The translations under genes were made by a program, and so were the position numbers. A DNA stretch of 64,000 bases from Phialocephala subalpina (taxonomy: Eukaryota > Ascomycota > Leotiomycetes > Helotiales > Mollisiaceae). The stretch covers positions 1,021,151-1,085,150 of the forward strand of contig FJOG01000019.1 of the NCBI GenBank assembly GCA_900073065.1. Reading direction: 5' to 3'. Every line of letters begins with the position of its first letter. The stretch's first letter is position 1. A model generated the notes under the pieces. That model ran no database searches. It was not told the origin of the DNA and saw only the letters and a list, made by a program, of their open reading frames with translations. This document shows, piece after piece, positions 57,419 through 64,000 of the stretch.

Positions 57419-57547
57419 GTTGTACTGTAAAACGTGGTAGTGGTAGGACAGTATTACCAATTACGAATTATGTATGGGTTTTGTACAATGCACAATCTCG
57501 TGCTATGGGTATCTCGATGTTAAATAGCTCAACTTTGTCCAGCCTCT

Positions 57548-58320
57548 TTACTCGTCGTCCAGGATCCTGCTTGCAATTCTCCCAAAGAATGGCACTTCAC
57601 ATCGATCAAGTGTATCCGCTACTCAACTGTCAGCCTTGTTCTCCGTAGGAAGTCCCCGCACACCTAGACTCACCATCCTTATATGCCCTAAACGTCAAAT
57701 AGCCGATCAATCCCAAATCTCCAACGAAAATAACCCACGACATAAAGGTCGACCACGAGAAGATCAAATGCAGGACAAATACCGCCGAGAACAATAACGC
57801 AGATTGCCACGCATGGAATCTGCCAAATAGACCATCAGCATAAATCCCAAGTATCTCCCTCCTGTCCGTATCTTTGATCCATCTTCCTAATCTCCTCTCT
57901 TCCCTTCCCTATTAATAACGCCATACGGGATTCAACTCACCGCACATAATCACTCTTATGCTCCAACACCAACAACAACACTCCCCCCGCCGGTGGCAAC
58001 AACAAATAAGCCAAACAAGCCTCATAATCCAACCTTATCGGTAAACTCGTCTCAAACTCATTCAACCTCTCTCTCCCACTCCCTGCTTCCACATCTCCAT
58101 GTCCGCCAAAATAACTACTTCGAAACGCCGCTGGCGTAGCCTGGGGAGTAGGGGTTTGGATAGGTGCCCATGGATTTGCGTGGGTTTGGTTGGATGGGGA
58201 TGGTAAGGCGGGGGAGAATGAGCGTCGGGGTTGAGGGGAGAAGGAACGGCGGCCTTCCGGGGGTGGGGAGAGGACTCGTTGGGTTTCGGGGGAGGTGTCT
58301 TGGTAGGGTGCGAAATCCAT
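57548..58320 (-). CDS. UPF0132/DUF4870-type small membrane protein
   Basis: Exons 58320-57941, 57819-57674 and 57618-57548 (minus), phases consistent, 198 residues. The N-terminal 85 residues are Pro/Ser-rich and disordered (SPPPEGRRSFSPQPRRSFSP). Membrane helices follow: ACLAYLLLPPAGGVLLLVLE, then the family phrase HKSDYVRFHAWQSALLFSAV, LIFSWSTFMSWVIFVGDLGL and IGYLTFRAYKD. The tail is DTLDRCEVPFFGRIASRILD. The HxSxYVRFHAxQS core is the hallmark of this fungal/bacterial family of unknown function. Start ATG 58318-58320 is the first in frame with the domain. Confidence 0.8.
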
Positions 58321-58831
58321 TGTGTATCTTTTTGTGGGTTGATGGTGTTTTGGTGTTGTGCAGAGGGAGGTGAAGTTACACAGGTGTGGAGTTCTGGTGA
58401 TGCAATGTTGGAGTTTATTTGCTGCCGGATGTCGCAGGTGCACGCGAGATTCAAATGTCTCGTGAGTGTGCCTCGATCAATTTATTTTGTGCAGCATGAA
58501 AAGCCCGAAATCGGCTCGATGATTCACGGCTGAAGGACTCGGTATGTTGTCACTTTATGATGTTGGAGAAGCAGTCATCTGGGAAGATGCGCTATATTCA
58601 CAAATAGGCATCTATTAAAGACGTGCCCAAGTAAAAAATCAAAGCCGAAACGCTCAAACGACGAAACTCCTAGGATGCCAGAGCCCTTTTAAGGCGCCTT
58701 GCATCCGTTAGACCCCTATGCGATATGCCTCATGTACAAGCCCGAATTTCTTTTCTGTAAGAAGAGGGCCTGCTCCTTCCCTATTGCCTTCCCTACCCAA
58801 GTATAGTCGCAAAGTATCATCAATCGTCAAT
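58321..58831. other. Intergenic 0.5 kb
   Basis: Upstream region of the UPF0132 gene and 3' flank of GID4 (both minus strand). Nothing else recognised. Confidence 0.5.
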
Positions 58832-59938
58832 TCATCTGAACTCCATTGCGGGAAAGCAACCTCGGTCCTCAACGTGCTTCAACTCTAGTTGTTGAAATCT
58901 GCGACGTCTGTTAGTGACTGAAGTGATAAGGGTTCACTCGACTTACTTCTCGCTCTTTGCGTGGAAATAGATCCCGCTAACAGTTCCTTGTATTTGGTTG
59001 AAGCAAATATAATAGAACCCTTCAAAGCTCGCTCCACTAATTGTTCGTACTCGATGGTCGGGGACTAAAAAGTGTTCCTTCCATCTCATGAATATATTCT
59101 CTCTCTGAGCTAGCTGAGGAATATGCATATGGCCTTTCCGCGCTTGCTTCTGGAATGGTCGGAAGGCAGAGAACTTAGCCCAATGTTGTAGATCGACTTT
59201 ATCGGTTGATCCCCAGTCTTGATGTTGGGTAAGGAAAGTGTATTTAGAGCCAATGATTTCTCCTTCGAAGTAGGTAGTAAGAGTAGGGTGGTCTTCGGTC
59301 AATCCTTGGAGTAGAGTCAATATTGCGCCAGCAATTCACACACCCATCTTCGCATACCTTGGATCCGTAGGTATCCACACAAGAATGATTCCCTCATATC
59401 CACATGCTTGATCTCGACCTGTACATCGTAGACTTGGCGTTCGGATTGTTGGGTACCACGGTACTTGCTACCAGCGCGCAGAAAGGAAGAACACGAGGAA
59501 GGAATGAGCTGATATCAATCAGTAATTGCGCCTAATTCCTTCCAAATCAGGTTCACATACTCGTATATTGGAGAAGTCATAGCCCATGGAGGGAGAGCCA
59601 AGATCGGTACTTGACAGGGTGGGGAGTTCGCTATCATCCTGCTTCTCTGCCTCTGTGCTCATGGGAGACAGCATATCAGGGCCGCTTGCCTCTTCATCGA
59701 TATCCATTCTCTTTGTCTGTGGTTGGTCTGCGATGTGAGTTTCCTCCGTTGAACCGATGACTTGCGAATCTGACGGTGGAGGGGTAGGTTGTTGGAGTCC
59801 TTCTGGAACGTTCACCGTTGCTTCATTATGGTCGTCCATCTGTAAACTCCTCCAACTGGACCTGTCATCGTCGGGAGGGCATGAGGAGTGCAGAGAAGCC
59901 GGCGTAGGAATATTGTCGGCGCTCGAGGGAGTCGGCAT
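58832..59938 (-). CDS. GID4: GID E3 ligase substrate receptor Gid4/Vid24
   Basis: Exons 59938-59561, 59508-59358, 59304-58947 and 58898-58832 (minus) give 317 residues. After a disordered, Pro/Ser/Asp-rich N-terminus (MPTPSSADNIPTPASLHSSC), the Vid24 beta-barrel begins SSCSSFLRAGSKYRGTQQSE and continues VDMRESFLCGYLRIQGLTED, then HPTLTTYFEGEIIGSKYTFL. FEGFYYICFNQIQGTVSGIY and SEKFQQLELKHVEDRGCFPA complete it, with FR at the C-terminus as usual. By homology the barrel reads Pro/N-degrons and directs gluconeogenic enzymes to the GID/CTLH ubiquitin ligase. A TTG-initiated extension upstream of ATG 59936-59938 ends in a splice-like CCTCACAG, so an extra 5' exon is possible. Confidence 0.9.
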
Positions 59939-60519
59939 CTGGTCGTTGTCCGCGCCTGTGAGGCACAATGAGGGGAGGTAATTCTAATGGTACAGGAGAA
60001 AGAAGCAACGAAGGAAAACCCGTATCGGTGGATTAAATAGAGGCTGTTGCGCGATACATTTTGGCAGATGATAGAGAGAGCATCGATATGGCGGCGAAGC
60101 CTCCTTCATTGGTCTTGATTCTGGAAGAGCACTAGCGAAAGCCACACCCATGTCAAAATCTTCCCCAGTCGCCCCGCAGTCGCGTGAACTAAGAAATGGC
60201 TGGCAAAAAGCACAACAGGTCGAGGCACTTTCACGGGTCGATGCATAAAAGTAACATTTGCGTGTGGTTGTGACATTTCTTCTGCTTTCCGTATCTCTTC
60301 TGCTCACATCGCGTCATCATAGTTGCATTCCAGGTTGAAAAAGCTGCCCTAAGTGGCACAACATGTCCAACCCAACTGAGTGGCCAGAGAACTCAGACTT
60401 TGACATGGCCTTGTCGACTGAAATTGACTCGCTAGCCTCTTGATACCTGTGGTATTCCCTTTTGATGCCAAGATATAACTCCATACTCCTCCATGCCATG
60501 CATCTCCAATATTTCCAGT
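59939..60519. other. Intergenic 0.6 kb
   Basis: 5' region of GID4, possibly with an upstream exon, and 3' flank of the Mago gene (both minus strand). Short frames show no motifs. Confidence 0.45.
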
Positions 60520-61248
60520 TCAGATAGGCTTAATCTTGAAATGCAAAGCTATCAGGGAAAAAACTAGTGCCTTTAGATCTTGGACGAGGTAGTAAAAGAC
60601 ACGGAGGCCTTCTGGGTCTTGGGATTCGGTAACGTCGACGAGGGATCCAATTTTAGCAGTCTAAGAAATGTTAGAACCATTCCAGCGTGGCACAACAATG
60701 ACCATGTAGTCTTCATACCTCAAATGAGATGTGCTCGCTACCAATCTTGATCTCCAACTCCTGGCGTCCATCCTTGTTCTTCTTTGGCCATTTACCGTCG
60801 TCTTCCCTATTGTTTAATGAGCATTGGATTATGACATTTGACAGGCACCAACGTACTTCATGATCTCGCTCGTCTTGATAATGTGCTTGATCTGTTCCAC
60901 CAAAAGAGAGCTGACACACACTGGAAGATCCCATATCAGTCTGGTTTCAATAGGTGGAGGAAGGGTGTTGACGGACTCTCTTTGCGGATCAAAGAGTCAT
61001 TGCGATAGTTGGAGTTGTTTGCATATCGAGCAGTGGCGCCCTTTCCCTCTCCTAATACTCGGAAATCGAATTCTGTCAAGATATGAGCATGCGCCGAAGA
61101 CCTCTCTGTGTTTGGAGACTGACCAAGAAATTCGTGACCGAATCGACCCGAGTGACCTGAGCTGGAAAGCACATTAGTAGCTGTCTTGCGCGTGAAAGAA
61201 GAGTTCTCACTAGTATCGAATGTAGAAAGGCTCATTAGAGTCCGGCAT
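60520..61248 (-). CDS. MAGO: Mago nashi, exon-junction-complex core protein
   Basis: Six small exons on the minus strand (61248-61211, 61161-61124, 61072-60977, 60920-60857, 60806-60719, 60660-60520) with matching phases encode 154 residues, the usual size. It begins [20 protein letters not shown], continues [20 protein letters not shown] and [20 protein letters not shown], then [17 protein letters not shown] and [20 protein letters not shown]. It ends [13 protein letters not shown]. These are near-invariant Mago phrases. Mago pairs with Y14 in the exon junction complex, and its presence fits an intron-rich genome. Five introns in a gene this small are notable. Confidence 0.95.
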
Positions 61249-61654
61249 TTTTGTTCTGGATGCGCACGTCTTTCGAGGAAGGCTGAAGCTCTTGCAGCCG
61301 CGGTTTCTCAAAAGCGCTGGTTCACGTTTGGTGGGGTTGCTGCCTTCGGAAATTCAGGCGCCAACGCCAGGCACAAATGAATTGAACAGCATGCGTGAAG
61401 CTACTACATTGTGGATTACGATCATGAACTTCTAATGCGCAACCTTGCTGTGCGTTTCCCTCTTTGTGTGAAAAGAAGATTGAAATACGTCCAACCTTTT
61501 TGCATTTGCCCCCTACCTCGATTCGACATCTGCCGGCCAAATACTCCCAACGCACAACGGCTGCTGTGAATTTCGGAATATCCCTGAGGCCACTCTTTAG
61601 CAAGACGAATACTCGGCGTACTGTGCTGCAGTTCACAACAACAATCTAGCCAAT
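61249..61654. promoter_or_regulatory. Divergent promoter region, MAGO (-) / SEC26 (+)
   Basis: 406 bp between opposite start codons. Pyrimidine-rich around 61450-61520. No TATA box is evident. Confidence 0.55.
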
Positions 61655-64000
61655 ATGGCTTCCTTCTTGGAGAGTTCGTACAGCTTGGTACACCAGGACA
61701 ATGCGGCGGACGTACCTACAATGTCAGAGCTGCGGACGCAGCTGGAGAAGGGGACCGATGAGAGCAAGGTGGAAACCATGAAGCGCATTCTCACAGTAAT
61801 GCTGAATGGAGATCCTATGCCGCAACTGCTTATGCACATCATCCGTTTTGTTATGCCTTCGAAGCACAAAGCATTGAAGAAATTGCTATATTTCTACTAT
61901 GAAATATGCCCTAAGCTCGACGCCAGCGGGAAACTGAAGCAAGAGATGATTCTTGTCTGGTGGGAATATGCTACTGGTAGACGAGCACAGTGCTAATATG
62001 TTCTAGCAATGGCATTCGAAATGATCTTCAGCACCCGAACGAGTATATTCGAGGGAACACATTACGATTCTTATGCAAGCTTCGAGAAGCGGAACTCATC
62101 GAACCCCTCCTATCCTCGGCACGCTCTTGCCTAGAGCATCGTCATGCATACGTACGCAAGAACGCTGTATTTGCAGTCGCATCCATCTTCCAACATTCAG
62201 AAAGTCTGATCCCCGACGCCCCCGAGCTTATTGCCACGTTTTTGGAGACCGAGAGTGATCACACCTGCAAGAGAAACGCATTTGCAGCATTGGTTAGCAT
62301 CAGCCACGACAAGGCCTTGACATATTTGAGCAGTGTGTTTGACGGCATCCCGAATGCAGATGAGCTTCTACAATTGGTTGAGTTGGAGTTCATTCGTAAG
62401 GATGCTATTCAGAACTCACAAAACAAGGTAAGGACCTTACCTTACGGTCGCGCTCTCATTTACTGACCATTCAGGCCCGTTATCTCCGTCTCATCTTTGA
62501 CCTTCTCGAAGCCGGAGCCACAACCGTAGTGTACGAGGCTGCTTCATCTTTGACCGCATTGACCAACAACCCCGTTGCTGTCAAGGCGGCTGCAGCCAAG
62601 TTCATTGAGCTGAGCATCAAGGAAGCAGACAACAACGTTAAGTTGATTGTCCTTGACCGTGTGGATGTCTTGAGACAGAAGAATGAGGGTGTTCTGGATG
62701 ACTTGATAATGGAGATTTTACGAGTCCTGTCGAGCCCCGATATCGATGTTCGGAAAAAAGCTTTGGAGATTGCCATGGAAATGGTATCCAGTAAGAATGT
62801 GGAAGAAGTCGTGCTGCTCTTGAAGAAAGAACTCTCGAAGACAGTCGATCAAGAATACGAGAAGAACAACGAGTACCGACAACTGCTCATTCACTCCATC
62901 CATCAATGCGCTATCAAATTCTCGGAAGTGGCTGCTAGCGTTGTCGACCTTCTGATGGACTTCATCGCGGACTTCAACAATACGTCGGCAGTCGATGTTA
63001 TCTCGTTTGTGAAGGAGGTCGTTGAGAAGTTCCCGAAGCTTCGCCCATCCATCGTCGAACGTCTTGTCTCTACCTTGAGCGAGGTACGAGCCGGCAAGGT
63101 TTATCGAGGAGCACTGTGGATTGTGGGAGAATACTCACTTGAAGCCAACGACATCAGAGATGCATGGAAACGGATACGAGCCAGCTTAGGCGAGATTCCA
63201 ATCTTGGCATCAGAGCAACGTCTCCTGGATGAAGCAACAGATGGCCAAGAGCCACCAAAGGAGGCAGAGCAAGTTAATGGACACTCAAAATCAGCACCCA
63301 CAGGCTCAAGGAGAGTCCTTGCTGATGGCACTTACGCAACCGAGAGTGCTTTGACCAGCCAGTCCGCAGTTGCAGCGAAGTTAGAAGCTGTGAAGGCAGC
63401 GCAAAAACCACCACTCCGACAACTCATCCTCGACGGCGATTACTACTTGGCATCCGTTCTTTCCTCCACTCTCACTAAGCTCGTCATGCGTCACTCAGAA
63501 ATATCCCCAGATAAGGCTCGCACGAATGCTCTGCGGGCCGAAGCAATGCTAATCATGATCTCCATCATCCGCGTCGGTCAATCGCAATTTGTCAAAGCTC
63601 CCATTGACGAAGACTCCGTGGACAGAATTATGTCCTGTGTTAGATCCCTTGCCGAATTCGCACAGAACAAGGACCTTGAAACCGTCTTCTTGGACGACAC
63701 AAGAAAAGCATTCCGCGCTATGGTACAGGTTGAAGAGAAGAAGAGAGCGGCGAAGGAAGCCGTCGAGAAAGCCAAGACCGCTGTCCAAGTTGACGATGTC
63801 GTCGCCATCAGACAACTTGCAAAGAAGAATGCAGGTGATGGAACGGACGAGATTGAACTTGATCTTGAAAAAGCAACTGGGGGCGACTCGACTGTTGAGG
63901 ATCTCTCATCGAAGCTCAGCAGAGTCGTTCAGCTCACAGGTTTCTCCGATCCCGTATACGCAGAAGCATATGTCAAGGTCCACCAGTTTGATATTGTGCT
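61655..64000 (+). CDS. SEC26: Coatomer (COPI) beta subunit Sec26, truncated by right edge
   Basis: Exons 61655-61959, 62007-62427 and 62475 to the window end encode about 749 residues, the N-terminal three quarters of beta-COP (about 950-970 in fungi). MPQLLMHIIRFVMPSKHKAL, KKLLYFYYEICPKLD and NGIRNDLQHPNEYIRGNTLR are adaptin-type N-terminal signatures. They are followed by HEAT-like helices (EHRHAYVRKNAVFAVASIFQ, DVISFVKEVVEKFPKLRPSI, VYRGALWIVGEYS). A linker (about 525-560) leads to LRQLILDGDYYLASVLSSTL. Near the edge LTGFSDPVYAEAYVKVHQFD starts the C-terminal appendage region. It forms the coat of Golgi-to-ER vesicles with the other COPI subunits. The frame is open to the last base. Confidence 0.96.

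Noticed and set aside
1..64000. CRISPR array, prophage or bacterial operon structure
   Set aside because: No regularly spaced identical repeats; the genes carry spliceosomal introns and are eukaryotic throughout.

Overview
The window looks like nuclear DNA of a filamentous ascomycete (Pezizomycotina, possibly Leotiomycetes/Helotiales; the class is a guess from protein flavour). The genes carry 45-140 nt spliceosomal introns. The repeat shows the footprint of repeat-induced point mutation (RIP). Several families are typical of moulds: Def1 with a CUE domain, an HVA1-type TUDOR protein, a UPF0132-type membrane protein, and the C2H2 proteins of degenerate fungal accessory loci. No CRISPR, operon or confident RNA gene was seen.

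Left part (1-18.2 kb) is accessory and decayed. A minus-strand pseudogene of a helical fungal family runs off the left edge. Next come a broken C2H2 zinc-finger / bromodomain-like / ubiquitin-like gene and two unrecognised coiled-coil-rich remnants. A complete but dead 10.6-kb Ty3/gypsy (chromodomain-type) LTR retrotransposon lies at 5597-16193, with 132-bp LTRs, a CTCTG target duplication and a polypurine tract. Its coding remnants, in order, are gag, protease, RT, RNase H, integrase and chromodomain-like, then a third open frame of unknown function. CpA/TpG sites are depleted and TAA/TAG codons replace likely CAA/CAG codons, while CpG is retained, which is the RIP pattern. Similar nonsense changes occur in the flanking genes. 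An N-terminal fragment of a possible bZIP regulator follows at 17.1-17.6 kb.

Middle part (18.3-44.9 kb) holds housekeeping genes. They are a membrane-anchored ubiquitin protease of the Ubp16/USP30 type (-), mitochondrial ribosomal protein bL9m (+, with a GC-AG intron), class II fructose-bisphosphate aldolase (+), a Kes1/Osh4 oxysterol-binding protein (+), a lineage-specific repeat-rich tail-anchored protein with a rearranged partial relative upstream (28.3-30.9 kb), a polytopic membrane protein (-), a probable mitochondrial helical-repeat protein (-), Def1 (+) and an HVA1-TUDOR/AT-hook-like protein (+). Long gene-poor stretches separate some of them (30.9-35.0 kb, 36.3-37.5 kb, 42.3-43.9 kb, 44.9-49.3 kb).

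Right part (49.3-64 kb) is gene dense. It contains a small C2H2 protein (+), a secreted Ser/Thr/Pro-rich repeat protein (-), a ten-exon secreted type B carboxylesterase (-), an AAA ATPase (+), a UPF0132 membrane protein (-), the GID-complex receptor Gid4/Vid24 (-), Mago nashi (-) and the start of the coatomer beta subunit Sec26 (+), cut by the right edge. Short divergent promoters are shared by Ubp16/bL9m, the helical-repeat gene/Def1 and Mago/Sec26. I rebuilt exon structures by hand from splice signals, reading phase and family resemblance; no search was run.
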